A stretch of 64,000 bases of DNA from Planctomycetota bacterium. Its GTDB lineage: Bacteria; Planctomycetota; Phycisphaerae; Sedimentisphaerales; Anaerohalosphaeraceae. The notes beneath the pieces are model-generated. The model saw nothing but the letters and a program-made list of their open reading frames with translations, did not search any database and was not told the origin of the DNA. The number at the start of each line of letters is the position of its first letter. Within the stretch, counting starts at the first letter, position 1. The DNA lies in contig VGXU01000003.1 of assembly GCA_016873215.1 (NCBI GenBank), positions 1-64,000 on the forward strand, written 5' to 3'. The position numbers and the translations under genes are program-made. This document shows, piece after piece, positions 1 through 9,483 of this stretch.

Positions 1-6
1 AAACAT
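1..6 (-). CDS. start of a gene that leaves the window
   Basis: Only two codons are inside the window: an ATG read on the minus strand at 6-4. It is called because a near-perfect Shine-Dalgarno sequence, AAGGAG, lies at 18-13 with a 6-base spacer, an ideal arrangement. Nothing can be said about the product. It follows the sugar-kinase-like gene in the same direction after about 60 bp, so the two may be co-transcribed. Confidence 0.5.
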
Positions 7-65
7 GTCTTTCTCCTTAAAAATGCGTATCATGTGTGCATATCAAAAAACGAAAATAACCTATA

Positions 66-1031
66 TTAGTCCGGCTGCTGCTGAAGCAAGGCGATAATGT
101 CTTCCTTTTTAGGTAACGCTTCCTGAGTGCCGAATCGGCTTCGCGCCAGCGCCTCCGCCGCCGCCGCAAAACGCACCGCCGTATCCGCCGAATCATTGGC
201 CCCGCAGCTGGCAGCCAGCGCACCGCAAAAAGCGTCCACTGTGCCCCCGTTATCCACCACCTCCAGACCCGGCCCCGGAATATGTCTTACCCCCTGTCGG
301 TCGCTGATCAGCGCCCCGCGCCACCCTAAGCTCATCACCACACACCCGGCGCCTCTGGCCACTAATTCCGTACCGATGAATTTCAAATCGGCCGTCCCGC
401 CGGCCCCAAGCTCGCTTGCACAGGTAAAATCCCCAAACCGAACCGCCAGCATATCAACATTATAATACTCCATCGGCCACTGAATTTGATGCAGGGCGTC
501 GCGGGCATGTGTCGGCAGACATACATCCAGCACCGTCCGGCGTTTGTGAATCCCCGCCGTGCGAAGCGCCGCCACAACCGCCTCCTGCGGCAGTTCCCCG
601 CAGACTAAGCAGGCGTCGCAGCTGCCAATAGCCTGCTCGGCCGCCGCATATTCAATCTCATTGCGGCCAAACGTGCGATTGGCACCCGCGCAAACACAAC
701 CGCTGTTTTCGCCCTGCGGGTCAACCAGGGTCACAATAATGCCCGTACTGATGGCGTTGGCGGTATAAACCAGGTCAGTGGGAATACGATATTGCTGAAG
801 ATTTTTTTGGATCATCCGTCCAAAACTGTCGTCTCCAACTCGCGCGATTAATAACACCTCGCAGCCGCACAGGGCCGCCTGAATCGCCCGGTTCACTCCC
901 GCCCCCGTCGGCACACTGGAAAACGACGTTCCCTCCACCATCTGCCCCGGCGACGGAAACGCCTGACACTTCACGGCCAAATCCACATACGCAGGCCCAA
1001 TCACTACAACCAAGGGTATCCGTCCCGCCAT
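66..1031 (-). CDS. PfkB/ribokinase-family protein with a degenerate active site
   Basis: The 321-residue product has the length and fold markers of the PfkB sugar-kinase family, which phosphorylates sugars or nucleosides in the cytoplasm. The N-terminal substrate-binding glycine motif appears as PTGAGVN (residues 41-47) in place of the usual GGKGAN. At the C-terminus the family signature DTxGAGD is altered to D-N-G-G-T-V-D (260-266). The catalytic-base aspartate (D266) is kept, but two of the anion-hole residues are replaced. The substrate cannot be named. It may be a weak kinase, a kinase with altered phosphate binding or a non-catalytic paralogue. It is divergent from leuS across a 312-bp gap. 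Confidence 0.8.
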   Translation of the reverse strand: MAGRIPLVVVIGPAYVDLAVKCQAFPSPGQMVEGTSFSSVPTGAGVNRAIQAALCGCEVLLIARVGDDSFGRMIQKNLQQYRIPTDLVYTANAISTGIIVTLVDPQGENSGCVCAGANRTFGRNEIEYAAAEQAIGSCDACLVCGELPQEAVVAALRTAGIHKRRTVLDVCLPTHARDALHQIQWPMEYYNVDMLAVRFGDFTCASELGAGGTADLKFIGTELVARGAGCVVMSLGWRGALISDRQGVRHIPGPGLEVVDNGGTVDAFCGALAASCGANDSADTAVRFAAAAEALARSRFGTQEALPKKEDIIALLQQQPD

Positions 1032-1172
1032 TGTTCACGTCCTTCCCATACATTTCGTTAGGTACCTATGAGTGGAAATATAGCACAAATTACGCAAAAG
1101 AAAAGAATATTTCAACCGCCCCCAAATCGGCAATTACCCCCGCAAAATCCTTTTCTTTAACCCAAAAACGAG

Positions 1173-1178
1173 TATAAT
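1173..1178 (+). promoter_or_regulatory. possible -10 box for leuS
   Basis: A perfect TATAAT sits about 165 bp before the leuS start, in an AT-rich stretch between the divergent genes. The matching -35 region (TTTTCT, 16-base spacer) is poor, so this is only a candidate. Transcription from here would place the repeat elements at 1191-1277 and the hairpin at 1305-1325 in the leuS leader RNA. Confidence 0.3.
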
Positions 1179-1190
1179 CTTGACCGTCTG

Positions 1191-1277
1191 TCATTCCGGC
1201 CTTGAGCCGGAATCCAGGCAAATTAGTGGGTCGTCATTCCGAATCCCCTGAGCCTGTCGAAGGGGTGAGGAATCTGA
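1191..1277. repeat. two adjacent intergenic palindromic repeat elements
   Basis: Two elements that both begin with GTCATTCC lie side by side. The first is an 8-bp inverted repeat, ATTCCGGC (1193-1200) and GCCGGAAT (1206-1213), around a 5-base loop. The second, at 1233-1276, has CCCCT and AGGGG arms around an 11-base loop. From memory, both motifs resemble short dispersed intergenic repeats seen in many unrelated bacterial genomes. They could be transcribed into the leuS leader. Confidence 0.55.
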
Positions 1278-1304
1278 TTAAATAGCAAATTCCAATTTTG
1301 TAGG

Positions 1305-1325
1305 GTGTGCAGCTTTGCTGCACAC
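1305..1325 (+). promoter_or_regulatory. perfect hairpin just before the leuS ribosome binding site
   Basis: GTGTGCAGC (1305-1313) and GCTGCACAC (1317-1325) form a perfect 9-bp inverted repeat with a TTT loop. It ends three bases before the GGAAGG (1328-1333) that serves as the leuS Shine-Dalgarno sequence. There is no T-run after it, so it is not a terminator. It could affect translation or RNA stability, or be one more dispersed repeat. Confidence 0.5.
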
Positions 1326-1343
1326 GCGGAAGGTATCAAGGCA

Positions 1344-3944
1344 ATGGACAAAGGCGCATACGACTTTACAAAAATTGAAGCCAAATGGCAGAAATACTGG
1401 CTGAACAATAAAACCTTCGGCACACCCGACGGCACAGATGCTACCAGAAATCGCAAGCCCGACCCCGCCCTGCCGCTGGCACAACGCCCCAAATACTATG
1501 TCCTCGATATGTTCCCGTATCCATCGGGAGCAGGGCTCCACGTCGGCCACCCCGAAGGCTACACCGCCTCCGACATCGTCGCACGCTACAAACGAATGGT
1601 CGGCTACAACGTCCTCCACCCCATCGGATGGGACGCCTTCGGCCTGCCCGCCGAACAATACGCCGTCCAGACCGGCACGCACCCGGCCGCAACCACACAA
1701 AAAAACATCGACAATATGCGCCGGCAAATTCAGTCCCTCGGCTTCTCTTACGACTGGGACAGGCAGGTGGACACCACAGACCCCAACTACTACAAATGGA
1801 CGCAGTGGATATTCCTGAAATTTTACAATTCGTGGTTCGACGAAAAACTCCAAAAAGCCCGGCCCATCGAAGAACTGCCCATCCCGGACGAAATTAAAGC
1901 TCAGGGCCAAAAAGCGATTCAGAAATACATCGGCGAAAACCGTCTCGCCTACGAATCCGAAGCCCCCGTCAATTGGTGCCCCGCTCTCGGAACCGTCTTA
2001 GCCAACGAAGAAGTCGTCGGAGGCGTCAGCGAACGCGGCGGACACCCCGTCGTCCGAAAACCCATGCGGCAGTGGATGCTCCGCATCACAAAATTCGCGC
2101 AGCGGCTTTTGGACGGCCTTGACAAACTCGACTGGTCCGAATCCATCAAAAAACTCCAATTAGACTGGATCGGCAAAAGCGTCGGCGCCGAAGTCGATTT
2201 CGAAGTCGCCGGCCATAATAGCAAACTCCGTGTCTTCACCACGCGCCCCGATACGCTCTTTGGCGCAACATATATGGTGATGTCGCCCGAACACGCCCTC
2301 GTCGATAAAATCACCACGCCCGAATACAAACAGGCCGTCAAAGACTATCAGGAAAAGGCCGCACGCAAAAGCGACCTCGACCGCACAGACCTGGCCAAAG
2401 ACAAGACCGGCCAGTTCACCGGCGCCTATGCAATCAATCCCGTCAACGACACAAATATCCCCATCTGGATCAGCGACTACGTCCTCATCAGCTACGGCAC
2501 CGGCGCCATCATGGCCGTACCCGCGCATGACGACCGCGACTTCGCATTCGCCACCAAATTCAATCTGCCGATTATTCAGGTCGTCCAGCCCGGCGACCCA
2601 AACGACGCTGAACTCGTCAAGCAAGGAAAACTCTGTTTTGCCGGCGACGGCATCGCCGTCAACTCCGGCCAATTTACCGGCCTGCCGACACCCGAATTCA
2701 AGAAAAAAATCTCCGCATGGCTCGAAGAAAAAAAACTCGGCAAAGAAACCGTGAATTTCAAACTCCGCGACTGGCTCTTCAGCCGGCAGCGCTATTGGGG
2801 CGAACCGTTCCCCATCCTCCACGCCGAAGACGGCCGAACGATTGCCCTCAAAGAAACTGACCTGCCGCTGGTTTTGCCGGCCGTGGAAGATTTCAAACCC
2901 ACCGGCACGGGTGAACCCCCGCTGGCCAAGGCCGCCGACTGGGTCAATGTAAAACTCCCCAACGGCACAAAAGCCAAACGCGAAACCAACACGATGCCGC
3001 AGTGGGCCGGGAGCTGTTGGTACTATCTGCGTTATATGGATGCCAAAAACCCCGGCGTTATCTTCGACCCCAAAAAAGAAAACTACTGGATGCCCGTGGA
3101 TTTATACATCGGCGGCGCCGAACACGCCGTTCTTCATCTGCTTTATTCACGCTTCTGGCACAAACTGCTTTATGACCTCGGCTATGTCTCCACCAAAGAG
3201 CCGTTCCAGAAATTGATTAATCAGGGAATGATTCTCGGCGAAGACAATCAGAAGATGAGCAAGTCTCGCGGCAACGTCATCAACCCCGACAAAGTCATCG
3301 CCGACTACGGCGCCGACTCGATGCGCCTCTATGAAATGTTTATGGGGCCCCTCGAAGCCACAAAACCGTGGAGCATGCAGGGCGTCGAAGGCGTATCTCG
3401 TTTCCTCGGCAAAGTCTGGCGAATGATGATTGACCTTGAAACCGGCGAATTGCTCAGGGCCGTGCAGGATGCGAAGCCCGATGAAGAAACGCTGCGGATT
3501 CTGCATCAGACGATTATGAAAGTCACCGGCGACATCGAATCGTTCGGCTTCAACACCGCCATCAGCCAGATGATGATTTGCGTCAATCACCTGTCCAAAT
3601 GCGATGTCCGCCCAAAATCCGTCCTCGAACAGTTTGTGCTGATTCTATCGGCGTTCGCTCCGCACATCTGCGAAGAGCTGTGGGAAAAACTGGGCCACAA
3701 CAAAACGCTCGCTTACGAGCCGTGGCCGAAATTTGATTCTGAACTGGCCAAAGAAAAGAAGGTCGAGATTGCCGTGCAGGTGCTGGGCAAGATAAAGGAT
3801 AAAATCGTCGTCTCCGCCGATGCAACGGAGGCCGAGATTGAAAAGATTGCACTGGCCAGCGAAAAAGTCCAGACAGCGCTGGCCGGCAAGACTCCCAAAA
3901 AGGTCATCGTCATCAAAGACCGTCTCGTCAACATCGTCGTGTGA
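1344..3944 (+). CDS. leuS: leucyl-tRNA synthetase
   Basis: Class I aminoacyl-tRNA synthetase that charges tRNA-Leu in the cytoplasm. The 866-residue length fits bacterial LeuRS. The HIGH signature appears as HVGH near residue 66, followed by EGYTASD. The KMSKS loop is intact as KMSKSRGN near 636. A CP1 editing-domain region lies between them and a tRNA-binding C-terminal domain ends in [13 protein letters not shown]. The reading frame is open 13 codons further upstream, but that extension is encoded by the hairpin element. The ATG at 1344 has GGAAGG upstream and begins with a normal LeuRS N-terminus (MDKGAYDF). Confidence 0.97.
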   Translation: MDKGAYDFTKIEAKWQKYWLNNKTFGTPDGTDATRNRKPDPALPLAQRPKYYVLDMFPYPSGAGLHVGHPEGYTASDIVARYKRMVGYNVLHPIGWDAFGLPAEQYAVQTGTHPAATTQKNIDNMRRQIQSLGFSYDWDRQVDTTDPNYYKWTQWIFLKFYNSWFDEKLQKARPIEELPIPDEIKAQGQKAIQKYIGENRLAYESEAPVNWCPALGTVLANEEVVGGVSERGGHPVVRKPMRQWMLRITKFAQRLLDGLDKLDWSESIKKLQLDWIGKSVGAEVDFEVAGHNSKLRVFTTRPDTLFGATYMVMSPEHALVDKITTPEYKQAVKDYQEKAARKSDLDRTDLAKDKTGQFTGAYAINPVNDTNIPIWISDYVLISYGTGAIMAVPAHDDRDFAFATKFNLPIIQVVQPGDPNDAELVKQGKLCFAGDGIAVNSGQFTGLPTPEFKKKISAWLEEKKLGKETVNFKLRDWLFSRQRYWGEPFPILHAEDGRTIALKETDLPLVLPAVEDFKPTGTGEPPLAKAADWVNVKLPNGTKAKRETNTMPQWAGSCWYYLRYMDAKNPGVIFDPKKENYWMPVDLYIGGAEHAVLHLLYSRFWHKLLYDLGYVSTKEPFQKLINQGMILGEDNQKMSKSRGNVINPDKVIADYGADSMRLYEMFMGPLEATKPWSMQGVEGVSRFLGKVWRMMIDLETGELLRAVQDAKPDEETLRILHQTIMKVTGDIESFGFNTAISQMMICVNHLSKCDVRPKSVLEQFVLILSAFAPHICEELWEKLGHNKTLAYEPWPKFDSELAKEKKVEIAVQVLGKIKDKIVVSADATEAEIEKIALASEKVQTALAGKTPKKVIVIKDRLVNIVV

Positions 3945-3973
3945 TGCAGGATTGAAATGTGGACATTATCCAC

Positions 3974-4165
3974 AGCAGCGGCAAGCGCAAGCGAGCCGAT
4001 TTTTTCTCAGCCCGTAAGGGCGACATAGTGTAGCCACGGGCGCCAGCCCGTGGAAATCGATAAGAAAATCCCCAGCCCCCACAGGGGGCGACATAAAATA
4101 GCCGGGCGTGTAAACGCCCGGAACCGATTCTCTCACTCCCCCCTTTAAGCCCCAGCGGGGCGACA
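3974..4165. repeat. dispersed planctomycete-type intergenic repeat, copy 1
   Basis: The 335-bp gap after leuS holds a chain of small palindromes and no gene. It starts with a GC-rich block containing GGCAAGCGCAAGCGAGCCGA (3980-3999). Then come CAGCCCGTAAGGGCGACATA, CCACGGGCGCCAGCCCGTGG (a near-perfect palindrome), a GCCGGGCG...CGCCCGG stem and GCCCCAGCGGGGC. The same order of blocks occurs again at 8128-8258, and the first block recurs inverted at 58801-58827. The role is unknown. The stems could act as mRNA 3' structures for leuS. Confidence 0.75.
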
Positions 4166-4279
4166 CATTTTCGCCCTTTTAGCAGGGATTTGCCTTATTT
4201 CTCCTTTGCTTATCTGAGCAGAAACCGATAATATTCTTCTAAATCAATCCCAGGCTTTGTTTGAAAGGGCAAACAAAAA

Positions 4280-4630
4280 ATGAATAAAAGTATATTAAGC
4301 AGTTTTCTCAATTCTTACCCATTCAAAAATCCTAATTTCTTTTCATTTGAAGGAAGGTTAAATAGGGCAAAATATATTTTGACTATATTTATACTCGCTT
4401 TAATTTTCTATCCTATAGAAATGGTGTGGCCTAACGTGGGAAGTACATTGGGACTCATAGGAGTTTTTTCCGCTGCCATAAAGCGTTGTCACGACAATAA
4501 TTGGTCTGGAGCAGCATTAATTATAATGTCGGTTCTTCCACCGAGCGCTCTCGTGCTGGTTTTCAAGAGAGGAACTATTGGCACCAATAAATATGGTGAT
4601 GACCCTTTGTCAAAAAACAAAGAAAAATAG
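4280..4630 (+). CDS. DUF805 family small membrane protein
   Basis: The 116-residue protein matches the DUF805 (YhaH-like) pattern. It has FEGRLNRAKY near residues 23-32, two to three hydrophobic membrane segments, a cytoplasmic KRCHDNNWSG motif between them and a C-terminal GTIGTNKYGDDP. The function of the family is unknown. The gene is far richer in A and T than leuS and uvrB on either side and sits alone between repeat-rich gaps, which suggests recent acquisition. The Shine-Dalgarno sequence is weak (GAAAGGG with a long spacer). Confidence 0.8.
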   Translation: MNKSILSSFLNSYPFKNPNFFSFEGRLNRAKYILTIFILALIFYPIEMVWPNVGSTLGLIGVFSAAIKRCHDNNWSGAALIIMSVLPPSALVLVFKRGTIGTNKYGDDPLSKNKEK

Positions 4631-4634
4631 GCGC

Positions 4635-4666
4635 AAAAAAAGCCAGACTCCATAGGAATCTGGCTT
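4635..4666 (-). terminator. intrinsic terminator on the minus strand
   Basis: AAGCCAGA (4640-4647) and TCTGGCTT (4659-4666) pair, extended inward by TCC/GGA around an ATA loop with one C-A mismatch. Read on the minus strand the stem is followed by seven T residues. Reading plus there is no T-run, so it serves a minus-strand transcript coming from 4670-5060, where no protein gene is evident. It could also reduce antisense transcription into the DUF805 gene. Confidence 0.65.
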
Positions 4667-5060
4667 CGGAGGAGGGTGATGAAAAGCCTTTGATAAGAGC
4701 CTCTTATTGTCTCGCTTTAATTCTTCTCACCGCCACCCTTACCTCTCGTGTATAACTATCGAAAATCCAAGCACAAAAACTTTAAAAATAATGCCCTAAA
4801 AATATTCCGGATGCCATATAACTTAAATCTACATCTGAAACCGCCAAACGCCGTGTTTCACTTCGCTCATTACCGGACCTTGCTTTCACACCAAAAACCT
4901 CAATATTTATACTGAAAACAGCGTTTTCGACCTCCACCTGAACACAAAACAAATAAATCCTGTATTAAACCGCCCAAAACGGTATAATTCGGAACTTTGG
5001 ATAGTAGTCAAAATCGACTATAGCTTTGGATTTTAATTTTTAACTTTTGAATTTTTAAAC
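4667..5060. other. gap before uvrB; possible minus-strand small RNA and uvrB promoter
   Basis: No convincing protein gene is seen in these 394 bp. ATAAGAG and CTCTTAT form a 7-bp inverted repeat around one base near 4693-4707. On the minus strand a GGGTGGCGGTGAGAAG block could pair loosely with CTTTTCATCACCC before the terminator at 4635-4666, as a small structured RNA would. On the plus strand TATAAT at 4983-4988 may be the uvrB -10 box, with no good -35. The end (5028-5060) is one copy of a T-rich low-complexity repeat. Confidence 0.35.
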
Positions 5061-7115
<2,055 letters not shown>

Positions 7116-7119
7116 CTCC

Positions 7120-8013
7120 ATGGGAGATCGAGTCACAAAACGCGCAATTAAACCGCTGGACATAGAAAAAATTACGCCCCTCATTCAAATGGCGGTCGAA
7201 GAGGATTTCGGCCAGGGGGACCCCACCAGCGAGATCACATTCGATGAAAACGAACAGGGCAAGGCATTTATCGTCACGCGCGAAGAAATTGTCGTCTGCG
7301 GCATGGAAGTGGTGCGGCAAATCTTAAAGTTATACGACGAACGGCTCAAGCTCCGCGTCCTCATCGAAGACGGCTGTCGCGCCAACGTCGCCAATCGACT
7401 CGGCGTCATCGAAGGCCCCATTCGAAAAATGCTCTCCGCCGAACGCGTCGTACTCAATTTCCTTCAGCACCTCTGCGGCATCAGCACCATGACGTGGAAA
7501 TTCGTCAATGCCATTCGCGGTACCAAAGCCAAAATCTACGACACACGCAAAACAACCCCCGGCTGGCGAGAACTCGAAAAATACGCCGTCCGCTGCGGCG
7601 GTGGGTTCAATCACCGGATGAATCTGGGCGAAGCCGTCATGTTCAAGGACAATCACTGGACGGAACTGGGCGGAAAATTCGAGCCGAAACTCAATAAAAT
7701 GATTTCCGAAGCCAAAAAGAAAGAAGGTGTCAAATTTATCGCCGTCGAAGTGGACCACGTGGACGATCAGCTCGACCGTGTCCTGACCATCCCCGGGATC
7801 GACGTCATCCTCCTCGACAATATGGGGCAGTGGCAGCTCAAACACGCCGTGGAAATGCGAAATCATATCAGCGGCCAAAAACCTCTCCTCGAGGCCAGCG
7901 GAGGCGTCACTCTCAATAATATCCTGGCTATCGCCGAATGCGGCGTTGACCGTATCGCCATTGGAGCCATTACCCATTCCGCCGTCGCCGTGGACATCGG
8001 ACTGGACAGATAA
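7120..8013 (+). CDS. nadC: nicotinate-nucleotide pyrophosphorylase, carboxylating
   Basis: Quinolinate phosphoribosyltransferase of de novo NAD synthesis. It makes nicotinate mononucleotide from quinolinate and PRPP with loss of CO2. The 297 residues include the type II PRTase active-site stretch DTRKTTPGWRELEKYAV near 141-157, then GGGFNHRM and KDNH. Further on are VEVD, DNM and an EASGG phosphate-binding loop with GVDRIAIGAITHS at the end. A GAGGTAAC Shine-Dalgarno sequence overlaps the uvrB stop. No nadA or nadB is nearby. Confidence 0.96.
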   Translation: MGDRVTKRAIKPLDIEKITPLIQMAVEEDFGQGDPTSEITFDENEQGKAFIVTREEIVVCGMEVVRQILKLYDERLKLRVLIEDGCRANVANRLGVIEGPIRKMLSAERVVLNFLQHLCGISTMTWKFVNAIRGTKAKIYDTRKTTPGWRELEKYAVRCGGGFNHRMNLGEAVMFKDNHWTELGGKFEPKLNKMISEAKKKEGVKFIAVEVDHVDDQLDRVLTIPGIDVILLDNMGQWQLKHAVEMRNHISGQKPLLEASGGVTLNNILAIAECGVDRIAIGAITHSAVAVDIGLDR

Positions 8014-8036
8014 CCCAAAAAATGATAGCTTTTAAG

Positions 8037-8258
8037 ACAAACAGTAGCGTGGAGCGCAAGCGACACGATAGTTTCAAGAAGCACGGAGCGTCAGCGACGG
8101 GACGTAATCAAGAGGCCCGAGATGAACAGCAGCGGCAAGCGGATGAGAGCCGATTTATTCTCAGCCCGTAATGGCGGCATAGTGTAGCCACGGGCGTTAG
8201 CCCGTGGTTAGCATAACGCGAAACGAAATTTAAGCCCCCGCGGGGGGCGGCATAAAAC
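8037..8258. repeat. dispersed intergenic repeat, copy 2, with a related GGAGCGCAAGCGAC block
   Basis: The 261-bp gap between nadC and birA has no gene. It opens with two short units (8040-8105) built on GGAGCGCAAGCGAC and GGAGCGTCAGCGACGGGA, relatives of the tandem unit at 58620-58774. From 8128 it repeats the order of blocks seen after leuS: AGCAGCGGCAAGCG, CTCAGCCCGTAA, CATAGTGTAGCCACGGGCG with AGCCCGTGG, then AAGCCCCCGCGGGGGGCGGC. Both copies stand just downstream of a gene on the same strand. Confidence 0.75.
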
Positions 8259-8274
8259 TTTTCGATAGAATAAT

Positions 8275-9078
8275 TTGAAATCTCAAACAGAGCAGCTCAG
8301 TATTGAAGCGGTCCAACAGGATCTCCAGACCCGCCATATTGGACGGCGGATTATCCTGCTGGATGAAACCCCCAGCACCAATGATGTCGCATGGTCGTAT
8401 GCCCAAACGCCGGACTGTCACGGCCTCTGCGTCCTGGCCGAACTGCAGACCGCCGGACGCGGACGACGCGGACGCAAATGGTACAGCCCGCCCGGACAGA
8501 GCGTTCTCTGCTCAATCCTGATTCAAAATGCCGAACCCTCCGCCGCCCTGCTCACGCTGGCTGCCCCAATCGCCGTCATCGACGCGATTGAGTCCTGCTG
8601 CAACCTCGACGCCGCCATCAAATGGCCAAACGACATCCTCCTCAAAAATAAAAAAGTCGCGGGCATCCTCGTCGAATCACGCAAAATCGGCCCTCAATCG
8701 GTTTCGGTCATCGGCATTGGCATCAACGTCCATCAGGACAAAGACTGCTTTGCCGAACTGTTGCTCGACGCCCCCGCCGTCAGCCTCGATATCGAATTAC
8801 GGCGACACGTCAACCGCAATGAACTGGTAAGTGAACTCCTTCAGCGTCTCGAAAAACGAATTCACATGGCCGTCGAAAAACCCGAAAAACTCCTGCGCGA
8901 CTGGAAACGCCGCAATCGGCAAATCGGCTCACGCGTTGAATTGGAATCCGATGGCAGACAATACGCCGGCACCTGTATTGGTATCGATCCCGTCGAAGGA
9001 CTCATCGTCCAAATCGACCGCGGCCCCGTCAAAATCTTCTCCGCCGCTCAAACCTCCGTTGTCAAAAACGGCAGCTAA
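8275..9078 (+). CDS. birA: biotin--[acetyl-CoA-carboxylase] ligase
   Basis: Attaches biotin to the carboxyl-carrier protein of acetyl-CoA carboxylase through biotinyl-AMP. The 267 residues have the ATP/biotin loop GRGRRGRKW near residues 62-70, the SPPGQS strand, the KWPND motif near 118 and a short C-terminal SH3-like domain. There is no N-terminal DNA-binding domain, so it should be a ligase only, not a repressor. The longest frame starts at TTG 8275, with no strong Shine-Dalgarno sequence. The next methionine is far downstream, so the TTG or a nearby non-ATG codon is used. Confidence 0.93.
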   Translation: MKSQTEQLSIEAVQQDLQTRHIGRRIILLDETPSTNDVAWSYAQTPDCHGLCVLAELQTAGRGRRGRKWYSPPGQSVLCSILIQNAEPSAALLTLAAPIAVIDAIESCCNLDAAIKWPNDILLKNKKVAGILVESRKIGPQSVSVIGIGINVHQDKDCFAELLLDAPAVSLDIELRRHVNRNELVSELLQRLEKRIHMAVEKPEKLLRDWKRRNRQIGSRVELESDGRQYAGTCIGIDPVEGLIVQIDRGPVKIFSAAQTSVVKNGS

Positions 9079-9082
9079 CTGT

Positions 9083-9406
9083 TCAGCGGCTATCCCCGTC
9101 GGCCTTTTTTGAAAAAGGCTTCCGCAGAAAATCCTTGATTGTCCTGGTTCCCCAAACCGTACCTTTGGCAATCGTCTGCTCCGTCGCCGCCGCGGCCTTG
9201 GCGGGAATACGGACATATTCGGTAATCGTCTGTGCCATATAGTCAAATGCCTGACCCACGGCATCCCGGACTTGGGCGGTCGCCTGCCCGGAACGCACTT
9301 TCACAAAGCCCCACACATCCGCAAATAAAATTCCCCTGCCGGCGGAAAGTAAAATTCGATGAATAATCTGCTCGTATTCTGGAAAAGGAATATTTTGACA
9401 GTTCAC
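9083..9406 (-). CDS. hypothetical protein
   Basis: The 107-residue product is not recognised. Its start would be GTG at 9406, without a visible Shine-Dalgarno sequence. The middle (LFADVWGFVKVRSGQATAQV) has a soluble, amphipathic character and is followed by an alanine-rich helix and a basic tail (RKPFSKKADGDSR). It converges on birA with a 4-bp gap and is divergent from the ABC transporter. Codon use looks like that of its neighbours, which is the main reason to accept it. Confidence 0.5.
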   Translation of the reverse strand: MNCQNIPFPEYEQIIHRILLSAGRGILFADVWGFVKVRSGQATAQVRDAVGQAFDYMAQTITEYVRIPAKAAAATEQTIAKGTVWGTRTIKDFLRKPFSKKADGDSR

Positions 9407-9483
9407 GTCAATTTTTGTAAAACGTTGGAATCGTCGGGAAAAATGGCTTCTTTAAAGCGTTTACACGGGATATATCAGTCAAC

